Shown piece by piece: positions 25,891-34,018 of a DNA stretch of 37,307 bases. Each line of letters begins with the position of its first letter. Within the stretch, counting starts at the first letter, position 1. The position numbers and the translations under genes were made by a program. The notes under the pieces were generated by a model, which saw nothing but the letters and a program-made list of their open reading frames with translations, ran no database searches and was not told where the DNA came from. Source of the stretch: Ectothiorhodospira haloalkaliphila ATCC 51935 (lineage in GTDB: Bacteria; Pseudomonadota; Gammaproteobacteria; Ectothiorhodospirales; Ectothiorhodospiraceae); assembly GCF_000633935.1 (NCBI RefSeq), contig NZ_KK214995.1, positions 1 to 37,307 of the forward strand, written 5' to 3'.

Positions 25891-26994
25891 ATGACCGCGC
25901 TGTCGATCCAATACCCGTTCACGGCCCTCAAGGGGGTGGCGCAACTGCAGAATGCCCTGCTGCTGGCGGCCATTGATCCCCTGATCGGCGGGGTGCTCAT
26001 CGAAGGGCCTCGCGGCGCCGCCAAGACCACCAGCGCCCGGGCCCTGGCGCAGTTGCTGCCGGACGGCGGCTTCGTCAACCTGCCCCTGGGGACCAGTGAG
26101 GAACAGCTCCAGGGTTCGCTGGATATCGAGGCCGCGCTCAAGCAGGGGGATGCCTGTTTCAAGCCGGGGCTGCTGGCCCGGGCCCACCAGGGGGTGCTGT
26201 ATGTGGACGAGGTGAACCTGCTGCCCGATGCCCTGGTGGATCTGTTGCTGGATGTGTCGGTGAGCGGCGTGAACCGCGTGGAGCGTGACGGCATCTCCCA
26301 CCAGCATGAGGCGCGTTTCGTGCTGGTGGGCACCATGAATCCGGAGGAGGGGGAGTTGCGGCCCCAGCTCCTGGATCGTTTCGGTCTGCTGGTGCGCCTG
26401 AACGACATGATCGACGCCCCCACGCGCCGGGAGATCGTGCGCTCCCGGCTGGCCTTCGAGGCGGATCCGGAGGCATTCATCCGCACACACGAGACGGATC
26501 AGGAGGCGCTCAGGGAGCGCATCTGCCAGGCTCGCGCGCGACTGGAATCCCTGGCCTTCACCGACGGGGTGCACGATCGGGTGAGTGAAGTGTGTTTTGC
26601 CGCCGGCGTGGAAGGGGTGCGGGCAGATCTGGTGATGCTGCGGGCCGCGCGGGCCCATGCGGCCCTGGCGGATGCCGCTTGCATTCGGGACACGGATATT
26701 GATGCGGTGCAGGCCCTGGTGCTGGCGCATCGCCGCCGGGACCGCTCCGCGTCGTCACCCGACGAGGCATCGGGCCCGGAGCCCTCTGGCGAAGACCCGT
26801 CGCATGCGCCAGAGACGGCCGGTTCATCCCGATCGCAAGGCAGCGGCGCGGGAGATCATGATGCCCCCCGGGACACTGAAGCCACGGTGCCTGAGCGCGG
26901 CGGTCATGATCAGGACTGGGGTGCACTGCCTCCGGAACCCACCCCCATCCGGTCCCTGGCGCAGGTGAGGCCCCTGCCGACAAAAAAGCCCTGA
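25891..26994 (+). CDS. ChlI/BchI-like AAA ATPase of the cobaltochelatase (367 aa)
   Basis: A magnesium-chelatase I-type motor: YPFTALKGVAQLQNALLLAAIDP, P-loop GPRGAAKTT (39-47), Walker B GVLYVDEVNLL (D106/E107), TMNPEEGELRPQLLDRFGL and the lid-helix region FTDGVHDRVSEVCFAAGVEGVRAD. Residues about 270-367 form a polar, proline/acidic tail not seen in plain ChlI but like the linker of ChlD. In this operon it should hydrolyse ATP for CobN in place of CobS. A GGAAGG site precedes the start. Confidence 0.88.
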   Translation: MTALSIQYPFTALKGVAQLQNALLLAAIDPLIGGVLIEGPRGAAKTTSARALAQLLPDGGFVNLPLGTSEEQLQGSLDIEAALKQGDACFKPGLLARAHQGVLYVDEVNLLPDALVDLLLDVSVSGVNRVERDGISHQHEARFVLVGTMNPEEGELRPQLLDRFGLLVRLNDMIDAPTRREIVRSRLAFEADPEAFIRTHETDQEALRERICQARARLESLAFTDGVHDRVSEVCFAAGVEGVRADLVMLRAARAHAALADAACIRDTDIDAVQALVLAHRRRDRSASSPDEASGPEPSGEDPSHAPETAGSSRSQGSGAGDHDAPRDTEATVPERGGHDQDWGALPPEPTPIRSLAQVRPLPTKKP

Positions 26995-27005
26995 CGCGCT
27001 CGCCG

Positions 27006-27656
27006 GTGGCCGGTCAGCTGCCGGATGAGCGCGCGCCAGGGCCGGGGCGGTGGCGTCGTCCGCGCAAGCAGGCGCAAGCGGGCATCCATTGGCATCGCAC
27101 CCTGCTGAACAAGGGGCCGGGACCGCTCCAGCCCGGGCATCTGGTGTACCGACCCCGCCGGGGGGGTGCCGGCATGCTGTATTGCCTGGTCCTGGACTGC
27201 TCCGCCTCCATGCTCAGGCAGGACAAGCTGGCCATGGCCAAGGGCCTGATCAGCGCCTGGGCCCATCAGCTGTACACGCAGCGGTCGGCGCTGGCGGTGG
27301 TGGGGTTTTCAGGGCAGGGTGCCTATATCCTGCGGCCGCCCTCCCGGGCCCCCCTGTGCAGCGATGCCTGGGTTGCCCCCATCCCCGGCGGCGGGGGCAG
27401 CCCGGTGGGGGCCGGTATTCAGCGGGCGCAGGACCTCATGGCCCAGGCAAAACGCCGCCATCCGGATCAGCCCATTGGTCTATGGCTGCTCACCGACGGC
27501 CGCACCACCCAGCAGCCCCCCCGACCCGACATCGCGGATTTCTGTGAGGTGGTGGATTTCGAGACCGAGGCCATTCGCCTCGGCGGCGCCCAGCGCATCG
27601 CCCGCGCCTGGCAGGCCCCGTGCTGGCCGGTGAGTGCCTTTATCGAGATGGGCTGA
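27006..27656 (+). CDS. Minimal VWA (ChlD-like) subunit of the cobaltochelatase (216 aa)
   Basis: A von Willebrand factor A domain with the MIDAS motif DCSAS (D64, S66, S68) in MLYCLVLDCSASMLRQDKLAM, GGGGSPVGAGIQRAQDLM and LWLLTDGRTT. The N-terminal part (GRWRRPRKQAQAGIHWHRTLLNK) matches the region just before the VWA domain of ChlD/BchD. The AAA part of ChlD is missing; the preceding gene supplies an AAA domain plus linker. The likely start is GTG at 27006, 11 bases after the previous stop. It should bridge CobN and the ATPase ring. Confidence 0.82.
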   Translation: MAGQLPDERAPGPGRWRRPRKQAQAGIHWHRTLLNKGPGPLQPGHLVYRPRRGGAGMLYCLVLDCSASMLRQDKLAMAKGLISAWAHQLYTQRSALAVVGFSGQGAYILRPPSRAPLCSDAWVAPIPGGGGSPVGAGIQRAQDLMAQAKRRHPDQPIGLWLLTDGRTTQQPPRPDIADFCEVVDFETEAIRLGGAQRIARAWQAPCWPVSAFIEMG

Positions 27657-27662
27657 ACTGGC

Positions 27663-28436
27663 TCAACGATACCCCATCAGGAACGGCAGTCCATCCTGGT
27701 AGGCAATCCCCACATCCACCTGATACACCGCGCGCAGGTGTTTTGGGGTGATGACCTCCGCAGGGGCGCCCGAAGCGACCACCTGGCCCTGGTCCAGCAG
27801 CACGATCCGATCGGCCAGTTGCGTGGCGATGTTGATCTCGTGGAGCACGACCAGGATGCCTTGCTGGTTGATCCGTGCCCGCTCACGCAGGATCTCCATG
27901 GTGTCGCGCTTGTGCTTCATGTCCAGATGGTTGGTGGGTTCGTCCAGGAGCAGGTAAGGGGTGTCCCGCACCAGGGCCCGGGCGATGGCGGCCTTCTGGC
28001 GTTGTCCGCCGCTGAGTTCGTCCAGGGGCCGGGCGGCCAGTGGCGTCAGTTCCAGACGTGCCAGAACCCGTTCCACCTTCTCCAGTGACGGCTGATCCGG
28101 GTACCAGGGGCTGTCGCGAAGCCCCAGCAGCACGCTCTCGAACACGGTCATCGGATAGACGATATCCGTGGCCTGCGGCACATAGGAGAGCCGCTGGGCG
28201 GCCTGCCAGCGGCGCATGCGCCTCAGGTCCTGGCCCTGAAGGGTGATGCGTCCGCTGTGCGGCTTGAGCAGACCCATGGCGCATTTGAGCAGGGTGGTCT
28301 TGCCCGAGCCGTTGGGCCCGAGCAGTGCCACCACCTCGCCCGGGCGGACCTGAAGGCACGCCCCCTTCAGGGTGGGCGTTGCGCGCCGATAACCGAAGGA
28401 GACATCTTCCAGGATCAGCCCATTCCGGGGACTCAT
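27663..28436 (-). CDS. ABC transporter ATPase, BtuD/FecE-like (257 aa)
   Basis: An ATPase of the iron-siderophore/cobalamin import class with Walker A GPNGSGKTTLLK, signature LSGGQRQKAAIARAL, Walker B LLLDEPTNHLD and a switch histidine in VVLHEINIA. Its start overlaps the permease stop by four bases. Riboswitch control of the upstream receptor suggests a corrinoid as cargo. It ends six bases from the end of the convergent VWA gene. Confidence 0.88.
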   Translation of the reverse strand: MSPRNGLILEDVSFGYRRATPTLKGACLQVRPGEVVALLGPNGSGKTTLLKCAMGLLKPHSGRITLQGQDLRRMRRWQAAQRLSYVPQATDIVYPMTVFESVLLGLRDSPWYPDQPSLEKVERVLARLELTPLAARPLDELSGGQRQKAAIARALVRDTPYLLLDEPTNHLDMKHKRDTMEILRERARINQQGILVVLHEINIATQLADRIVLLDQGQVVASGAPAEVITPKHLRAVYQVDVGIAYQDGLPFLMGYR

Positions 28437-29530
28437 GCGCTGCCTCCGGCACGATGGCGCAGGATCAGGTAGATGAACAGGGGGGATCCCACAAAGGCGG
28501 TGACCACGCCCACCGGCAGCACCACCGGGGCGAAGGCATGCAGGGAAATCAGGTCCGCCACCACCAGCAGCAGTCCGCCCATCAGTGCCGTGGCCGGCAA
28601 CAGAAACCGGTGATCCGTGCCGATCATCAGCCGGGCCAGGTGCGGCGCCACCAGGCCCAGAAAGCCGATCCCGCCCGTGAAGGCCACCACCACCGCTACC
28701 AGCAGCGAGACCAGCAGCATCAGCAGGATGCGCAGGCGCTCCACCGGCAGGCCCAGACTCCTGGCCGTGTCATCCCCCAGGAGCAGGCGGTTGAGATCCA
28801 CCGCCCGCCACAGAAAGATGGGCAGTACCAGCAGCAGTGTCAGGCTGATCAGGGTGGCGCTTTCCCAGTTGGCGCGGCTGAGGCTGCCCACCGTCCAGAA
28901 CATCACCTCACGGGTGGCATAGGCGTCGGAGAAATAGATCACCAGCGTGGTGCAGGCACCAAAGAAATACATGAGCGCGATCCCCGCCAGGATCAGGCTC
29001 ATGGGCGTGGCACCCTTCCATTGTCCGATCAGCAGGATCAGCAGTGAAACCCCGATGGCGAACAGGAAGGCGTTGGCCACGATGCCCACCACGCCGAAGG
29101 CGGAAAACCCGAAAATGATCACCAGCGCTGCCCCCAGGGAGGCCCCGGAAGACAGGCCCAGGGTGAAGGGGGAGGCCATGGGGTTGCGTAGCAGGGTCTG
29201 CAGGATCACCCCGCCCAGCGCCAGCCCCATGCCGGCGGTGAGGGCGGTGATGAGGCGTGGAAGGCGGATGTTCCAGACCACGTTCTGAATCTCCGGGCTC
29301 ACCCATGCGCCGGGCAGGGCCGGGGCGAGCAGGGCCAGGATGGTCTGTGAGACGGGGATATCCATGGCCCCCAGGGTCAGGCCATGGAGACTGATGGCCA
29401 CCAGGCCCAGGGCCAGCACCGCCAGAAGCAGGGCACGCCGGCGATTCTGGCGACGATAGGCAGCGATGGTATCGGGTGATCCCGCATCACCCGTGTGCCG
29501 TGTCGGGGTGGCCGTGTCCATGATGGTCAC
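28433..29530 (-). CDS. ABC transporter permease, BtuC/FecCD-like (365 aa)
   Basis: A permease of the FecCD family with about ten hydrophobic segments. Visible family motifs include RLPRLITALTAGMGLALGGVILQTLLRNPMASPFTLG (near 95-130) and GGIGFLGLVAPHLARLMIGTDHR (near 285-310), the coupling loop that contacts the ATPase. It overlaps both neighbours by four bases, showing tight translational coupling in the importer operon. Confidence 0.9.
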   Translation of the reverse strand: MTIMDTATPTRHTGDAGSPDTIAAYRRQNRRRALLLAVLALGLVAISLHGLTLGAMDIPVSQTILALLAPALPGAWVSPEIQNVVWNIRLPRLITALTAGMGLALGGVILQTLLRNPMASPFTLGLSSGASLGAALVIIFGFSAFGVVGIVANAFLFAIGVSLLILLIGQWKGATPMSLILAGIALMYFFGACTTLVIYFSDAYATREVMFWTVGSLSRANWESATLISLTLLLVLPIFLWRAVDLNRLLLGDDTARSLGLPVERLRILLMLLVSLLVAVVVAFTGGIGFLGLVAPHLARLMIGTDHRFLLPATALMGGLLLVVADLISLHAFAPVVLPVGVVTAFVGSPLFIYLILRHRAGGSA

Positions 29531-30678
29531 AGATCCTCAAAGCCGCTTTGCCGGGCAAGATGCTCATACAGCCCGGGTTTGCCGTAGAAGGTGTGGAGGA
29601 TGTCCTCGCCAAGAAGTGCTGCATCCAGGTCCTCAAGGGCCTTTGGATACAGGATCCTGCCCATGCGGATCAGATCCACCAGTCCGGTGGCCAGATCCCA
29701 GCCCATGTAGGTGCCCTTGAAGCGATGCACCTGCCCGTCGCGGATGGCGGACACGTCCTGCAGACGGGCATCGTTCAGCACGGTGTCCAGGGACACCCGG
29801 CTCGCCTGGGAAGGGGTGTGCAGGAAGATATGCTCGGGGTCCCATTGCAGCAGTTGCTCGGCGGCGATTTCCCCGTCTCGACCGCGCCGCTGCGAGGCGA
29901 CGTTGCGGGCACCCAGCTGTTCCAGCGGATAATAGAAGGCCACGTTGCTGAACAGGTTGGTGCGGTGGGCCAGGTAGACGCGGGGGGCGGCTTCGCCCTG
30001 GATGCGGGATTGCAGGGAGGAGACTTCCTGGCGATAACGCTCCAGCAGTTGCTCGGCACGGGCCTCCTGATCGAGGATGACGCCCATCAGGCCGTAGGCC
30101 CGCTCTATCCCGGCCATGATCTTCTCCGGATCGCGCTCCCTGCCGAGGGTGCTGACCGCCACCACCGGGATGCCCAGCTGCCGCTGCAATCGATCCGCAT
30201 GGTCCGCCATGGCCTGGGTGGAGTCGCCCCGGGTGAAGGCCCAGTAGAAGAAGACGTCCGGGGAGACGCTCACCACCCTCTCCAGATTGATGTCCGATCC
30301 GGGCTGACCGCCTCCCAGTTGCGGGATGTCTTCAACCCCGGCCACCGCCAGCGCCTCGATGGTTTTCTCCCGGGAGAAACGGGAACCGAACATGTCGCCG
30401 GGGATGCCCACCAGGCGATCGTCCGCCTGCAGGTGCACCACCATGCGAAAGGCATCCACGTTCACCGTGGCGATGCGCTCCACATCCCTGGGCACGCTGA
30501 CCTGTCGGCCCAGCATGTCCTGGATCTCGCGCATGGGAACATCGGCCTGGTCCTTGTCGAGTCTGGCGTCGGGTGCGGGGGCATCACAGCCGACGAGGAT
30601 CATCAGGATCACCATCAGCATCGATACCCGGGCAGGGGCGCGCATGGGCGCCCATGGAGTCATCATCGCGTTCTGCAT
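29527..30678 (-). CDS. ABC transporter substrate-binding lipoprotein, BtuF/FecB-like (383 aa)
   Basis: A lipobox (MILVGC, C31) marks a lipoprotein anchored in the cytoplasmic membrane. The fold is the two-lobe helical-backbone type: DMLGRQVSVPRDVERIATVNV in the N lobe and RVYLAHRTNLFSNVAFYYPLEQLGARNVA in the C lobe, ending with KALEDLDAA and TFYGKPGLYE. Several upstream methionines exist; the first, at 30678, has a GGAAAG site. Its ligand is probably a cobalamin or another corrinoid because of the riboswitch; heme or siderophore ligands are not excluded by sequence. Confidence 0.85.
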   Translation of the reverse strand: MQNAMMTPWAPMRAPARVSMLMVILMILVGCDAPAPDARLDKDQADVPMREIQDMLGRQVSVPRDVERIATVNVDAFRMVVHLQADDRLVGIPGDMFGSRFSREKTIEALAVAGVEDIPQLGGGQPGSDINLERVVSVSPDVFFYWAFTRGDSTQAMADHADRLQRQLGIPVVAVSTLGRERDPEKIMAGIERAYGLMGVILDQEARAEQLLERYRQEVSSLQSRIQGEAAPRVYLAHRTNLFSNVAFYYPLEQLGARNVASQRRGRDGEIAAEQLLQWDPEHIFLHTPSQASRVSLDTVLNDARLQDVSAIRDGQVHRFKGTYMGWDLATGLVDLIRMGRILYPKALEDLDAALLGEDILHTFYGKPGLYEHLARQSGFEDL

Positions 30679-30730
30679 GGAATGCTTTCCGTGGTTGAAT
30701 GGATTCGGGCGCAGGCTGGATACCGGTTTG

Positions 30731-32758
30731 TCAGAATCTCAGCGTGGCACTCACCCGGATGTCCCGGCCGGGTTCGTCCCGCACGAGGATGCGGCCATCA
30801 TCATCCGTGTCCGCCAGCGAGGTGTGCCGGGCATATCGGGTGTCCAGGAGGTTGTGAATCACCAGCGACAGGGTCAGACGGTCGTTCAGGCCGGGGTCCC
30901 ACTGGGCCTGCAGGTCGTGGAGGCTGTAGCCATCACGTGGTGGTGCGTCGTCGGGTACCTGGGTGAGGTCATCCACCCAGGTGAAGGTGTATCCCAGGGT
31001 CAGGCTGTCCAGGGCCGCCCAGCGATGATCCCAGACGAAGCGATCCCCGCCGGTGCCGCCCCGTCGCCGTGATACCGCCTGGGGATTGCCGTCCTCGTCC
31101 AGGGTTTCGGCACTGAAGAACGAGATATGGGTGTCGTACCGGCCCGCGCCCCAGCTTCCGCGGATCTCGTAGCCGCGTGTGCGCAGGGTATCCTCCCGGT
31201 TGCGGATGGTCCCCACAAACGGTGGCTCAAAGCCGCAGCGTCGGCTGGCAAAGGGGCTTCCCCAGGGGTCATCCCGGTCCACGCTGTTGCGCAAGCGGGT
31301 GTCGAACAGGGTGAGTTCCAGTTGCAGCCGATCCCGATCGACCAGGGCATCCCGGGCTTCGTATCGCACGCCCGCCTCCCGGCGACGGGACTTTTCCGCC
31401 TTGAAGGGCTCGCCATCATTGAGGTTGGTGTCCTCGTTGATGTAGGCCATCCAGCCGACGGGGATGATCCCGGTGCCGCTCACCGCCTCCCCATAACCGG
31501 CAAAGGCGGTCAGGCCGGCGGGGAGTGCCACTTCCGCGCTCACGTTGGGGGAAACGGCGCTTCCCGACAGTGTCTGCTGGTGAAATTCGGTGGAGAAGTC
31601 ATCGAAACGCGCCCCCAGGGAGAGCGACAGGCGTCCCCGGTGCATGCGATTCTGGATGAAGGCCCCCAGGTTGCGGGACTCACTGGAGATGCTCGGGCCC
31701 TCTGTTCGTCCCTCTTCCAGGTAATAGTCCACGCCCAGGGTCAGCCGGTGCTGGATGCCCGCGTGATCAAGGTGGAAGGTATTCCTGGCATCGCCGCCGT
31801 ATTCCCGGGTGCGGATTCGGGTGTCGTTGTCGAGTCGCTGCAGTTGATGGTCGGTGTAATAGAGGCGTCCGTTCCAGTCCAGCCAGCTCCTCGGGGCGTC
31901 ATAGGCATGCTGCAGGGTCCAGCGATGCTGTCTCACACGTTGACCCACCTCATCCTGGGCCTGGTCCTCGCGGGGGTCGCCGAAGTCGCTACCCCGGGAC
32001 CCATAGGGATGATCGCCGGTGAATGTGTGGCGCTGGGCACCCAGTCGGATCTCCTGACCTTGTGTGGGCAGTCGGCTAAGCCGCAGCAGGTAGTCGCGGT
32101 CCTGTCCACCGGAATGGGGCATGGTTTCGCCCCCGCCAATACGGTAATCCTCACGATTCACGGCCCGCAGATGGGCCAGGGCACCCCAGTCCTCGTTCAG
32201 CCGGGTCATGAGGGAGGTTGAACCCAGCCATGCCTCATCCGCGCTGGCATACGCGGCTTTCATGCGAGCGCCCTGTTGCTGGTCTGGCAGGAGCAGGTCC
32301 TGGGCATCCTTGGTGGTGAATGCCACGCGCCCCCCCAGGGCCCCGGGGCCCTGGTCGGCCGAGGGGCGGGGGTCCACTTCCACTTGCCTGATCAGATCAG
32401 GGTCCAGACCGCTGAGGCTGCCCCGATGCTGGTGGAGATTGCGGCCTTCGCGGGCGCCGTCGATGTTCACATTGAGATTGCTGGCTTCCAGTCCGCGCAG
32501 ATAAAGGCGCTGCGCGTTGCGACTGCCGCCGCCCACATCCACGGAGACCTCGGAGCGGAAGATGTCCGCAACATCCAGGGGCTGGTGCCTGCGAATGTCC
32601 TCGTCGGTGATTCGGCGGTTCGAAGGGGGTCGGGACTCAAGAACGATGCGGTCCAGTTCAACGACGTCAGATGGATCATGGCTGGCCTGGCCCGCAAAGC
32701 CGGGCGACATCAGGGTGCCGGACACCATGGCCAGTAAAAGGGGATTCGACTTGTGCAT
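30731..32758 (-). CDS. TonB-dependent receptor of heme-receptor type, riboswitch controlled (675 aa)
   Basis: A signal peptide (about residues 1-23) is followed by a TonB-box-like DVVELDRIVLESR, then the plug with LYLRGLEASNLNVNIDGAREGRN and GLDPDLIRQVEVDP...GPGALGGRVAFTTKDAQDLL. That last pattern is characteristic of the heme/hemoglobin receptor group (HutA/HmuR-like). The barrel ends in IRVSATLRF with a terminal phenylalanine. AAGGA precedes the start. The cobalamin riboswitch directly upstream and the BtuFCD-like genes downstream make corrinoid import the likely job despite the heme-type sequence. Confidence 0.88.
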   Translation of the reverse strand: MHKSNPLLLAMVSGTLMSPGFAGQASHDPSDVVELDRIVLESRPPSNRRITDEDIRRHQPLDVADIFRSEVSVDVGGGSRNAQRLYLRGLEASNLNVNIDGAREGRNLHQHRGSLSGLDPDLIRQVEVDPRPSADQGPGALGGRVAFTTKDAQDLLLPDQQQGARMKAAYASADEAWLGSTSLMTRLNEDWGALAHLRAVNREDYRIGGGETMPHSGGQDRDYLLRLSRLPTQGQEIRLGAQRHTFTGDHPYGSRGSDFGDPREDQAQDEVGQRVRQHRWTLQHAYDAPRSWLDWNGRLYYTDHQLQRLDNDTRIRTREYGGDARNTFHLDHAGIQHRLTLGVDYYLEEGRTEGPSISSESRNLGAFIQNRMHRGRLSLSLGARFDDFSTEFHQQTLSGSAVSPNVSAEVALPAGLTAFAGYGEAVSGTGIIPVGWMAYINEDTNLNDGEPFKAEKSRRREAGVRYEARDALVDRDRLQLELTLFDTRLRNSVDRDDPWGSPFASRRCGFEPPFVGTIRNREDTLRTRGYEIRGSWGAGRYDTHISFFSAETLDEDGNPQAVSRRRGGTGGDRFVWDHRWAALDSLTLGYTFTWVDDLTQVPDDAPPRDGYSLHDLQAQWDPGLNDRLTLSLVIHNLLDTRYARHTSLADTDDDGRILVRDEPGRDIRVSATLRF

Positions 32759-32770
32759 GGACGTTCCTTG

Positions 32771-32813
32771 CGCGCACCACCCCGTGCGCGGTGATCGGAT
32801 GGACCACGGGGTG
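32771..32813 (-). promoter_or_regulatory. Competing hairpins at the receptor ribosome site
   Basis: Between the riboswitch and the receptor start two hairpins share one segment. One pairs 32805-32813 with 32778-32786 (CACCCCGTG / CACGGGGTG). The other pairs 32784-32790 with 32771-32777 (CGCGCAC / GTGCGCG) and abuts the AAGGA ribosome site at 32765-32769. They cannot form together, as expected for an expression platform acting on translation. Confidence 0.5.
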
Positions 32814-32904
32814 TCAGCGAAGGAGGGCCGAACGAGAGGAACGCACCACCGGGAAGGCGGGAGGGTTATCCGTGACCGGCCCCGACCGCAGCACCCCGCA
32901 GTGT

Positions 32905-33138
32905 TCGGGTCTGTTCAGGGCCGGTCTCCGGACTTGTGGCCTGGAGGGCGATGACGCCCTCCGGCAGATCTGCCTTCCCACACGGCCCGCCCGAACAAGG
33001 ACGTGAGCCGCGCAGTGGCATGAGAGAATCTGCCGTTACCACCTACCGTTGCGGGGGCAGTGCCGGACTTGCCAGGTCAACCTGGCTGCACCGGACTTCC
33101 CGTTTAACCTGCCAGACCGGGACGGTCGACAGGCACCC
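32905..33138 (-). ncRNA. Cobalamin riboswitch upstream of the TonB receptor
   Basis: On the minus strand the conserved elements occur in order: GGTGCCTGTC at the 5' end, AAACGGGAAGTCCGGTGCAG, CACTGCCCCCGCAACGGTAG, CCACTGCGCGGC, GTGGGAAGGCAGATC and the B12 box AAGTCCGGAGACCGGCC. The full aptamer is present. Cobalamin binding should repress the receptor and, if co-transcribed, the ABC genes. Confidence 0.95.
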
Positions 33139-33513
33139 AGAACAACCGCGGAGACTATCAGGTTAATTGGCGCCGATTCAACTTGACGAAGGGTGCTGAT
33201 TCTGGAACCGGCTCCCGTGCAGCGTGTGTTTGTGCACAGGCGGGCTGGGGCCTAGTCGATTGCCCGGTTTTCTGTCAAGGGGAAATCACCCATGGAGGAC
33301 ATTCAGAATAAATCTATATAAATTATTGAGTTAGCCTAGGGTGGCGATTTTTTGACCAATCTGACGGCAATGCCCGTCAGGCCAGGCTTTTCGGGGTTTG
33401 CCGACACGCTGTCCACAAAGATATCCACAGGATCTGTGGACAGCGTGTCCGCCACCTGGAAGACGCGCAAATGATCAACCGATAAATTTTTCGATGACGG
33501 CTGGATGTGGTCG
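33139..33513. other. Non-coding stretch between riboswitch and DUF1992 gene
   Basis: No gene is supported here. The part 33139-33300 probably holds the promoter of the minus-strand riboswitch transcript. An AT-rich island lies at 33305-33335 (AATAAATCTATATAAATTATT). A short stem CTGACGG/CCGTCAG occupies 33361-33380 and is followed by a T-rich base run. A long perfect inverted repeat lies at 33403-33449 and is listed separately. Confidence 0.6.
33403..33449. repeat. Perfect 15-bp inverted repeat with DnaA-box-like sites
   Basis: GACACGCTGTCCACA (33403-33417) and its exact reverse complement (33435-33449) flank a 17-base loop containing ATATCCACA, one base from the DnaA-box TTATCCACA. Both arms carry TGTCCACA. 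It lies downstream of the DUF1992 gene. It could be a terminator, a protein-binding site or a mobile palindromic unit. Confidence 0.7.
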
Positions 33514-33879
33514 TCAACGCCGCTCCAGGCGTTGGCAGACCTGCTCGAAGTAATCTGCGCTCAGCGCTGGATTCATGCCCCGTTCCCGTCCCAGCCGGTC
33601 CAGTAATAGCCTTAGGCGCTTCGAATGCTGATCCTTGAGCGACTGATCCGTAGCCGTCGCCAATAGATCTTCCACCTCACGGATTTCCTTGCGCAAACGC
33701 AGTTCCTCCGGGATGAAACCACCGTTACGCAGGAGCCGATAGGCCGTGCGCAGCTCCTCGGGCACCATGGAGTCGTCTTCCAGGTTCAGTGGCTTGCCAG
33801 CACCGGGCAGATCCTGAAAGTCGCCCCGCCGCTCGGCTTCCTCAATGCGGGCTTCCACCATGCGGTCGATGAGATACAT
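33514..33879 (-). CDS. DUF1992 (DnaJ-C28-like) protein (121 aa)
   Basis: The sequence DRMVEARIEEAERRGDFQDLPGAGKPLNLEDD at the N-terminus, followed by PEELRTAYRLLRNGGFIPEELRLRKEI, is diagnostic of DUF1992, a conserved cytoplasmic domain found alone in bacteria and in human DNAJC28. It is highly charged and helical, and its function is unknown. It is framed by two long inverted repeats, 64 bases after its stop and 44 bases before its start. No ribosome site of standard form is obvious. Confidence 0.88.
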   Translation of the reverse strand: MYLIDRMVEARIEEAERRGDFQDLPGAGKPLNLEDDSMVPEELRTAYRLLRNGGFIPEELRLRKEIREVEDLLATATDQSLKDQHSKRLRLLLDRLGRERGMNPALSADYFEQVCQRLERR

Positions 33880-33923
33880 GGGCTGATAAGTGTCGGGGGT
33901 GACGAAGCTTTGCCGGAGGCGGG

Positions 33924-33968
33924 AAGGGACATCAGAATGATGGCAAGTTATCGATTCTGATGTCCCTT
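33924..33968. repeat. Second perfect 15-bp inverted repeat
   Basis: AAGGGACATCAGAAT (33924-33938) and its exact reverse complement (33954-33968) flank a 15-base loop. It lies between the end of the TsoY-like gene and the start of the DUF1992 gene, both on the minus strand. A terminator for the former or a dispersed palindromic element are the main options. Confidence 0.7.
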
Positions 33969-34018
33969 TCGCAAGGAGTCACTGACTCTCTGAGGATTCC
34001 GTAGTGGGCGGTGTGGGC

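Noticed and set aside
24952-26730. Long minus-strand open frame (592 codons) opposite the cobN end and the AAA gene
   Set aside because: It spans two well-supported genes on the other strand and shows no domain or ribosome site.
33305-33449. Chromosomal replication origin
   Set aside because: No dnaA, dnaN, gidA or partition genes are nearby, and the DnaA-like sites are few and imperfect.
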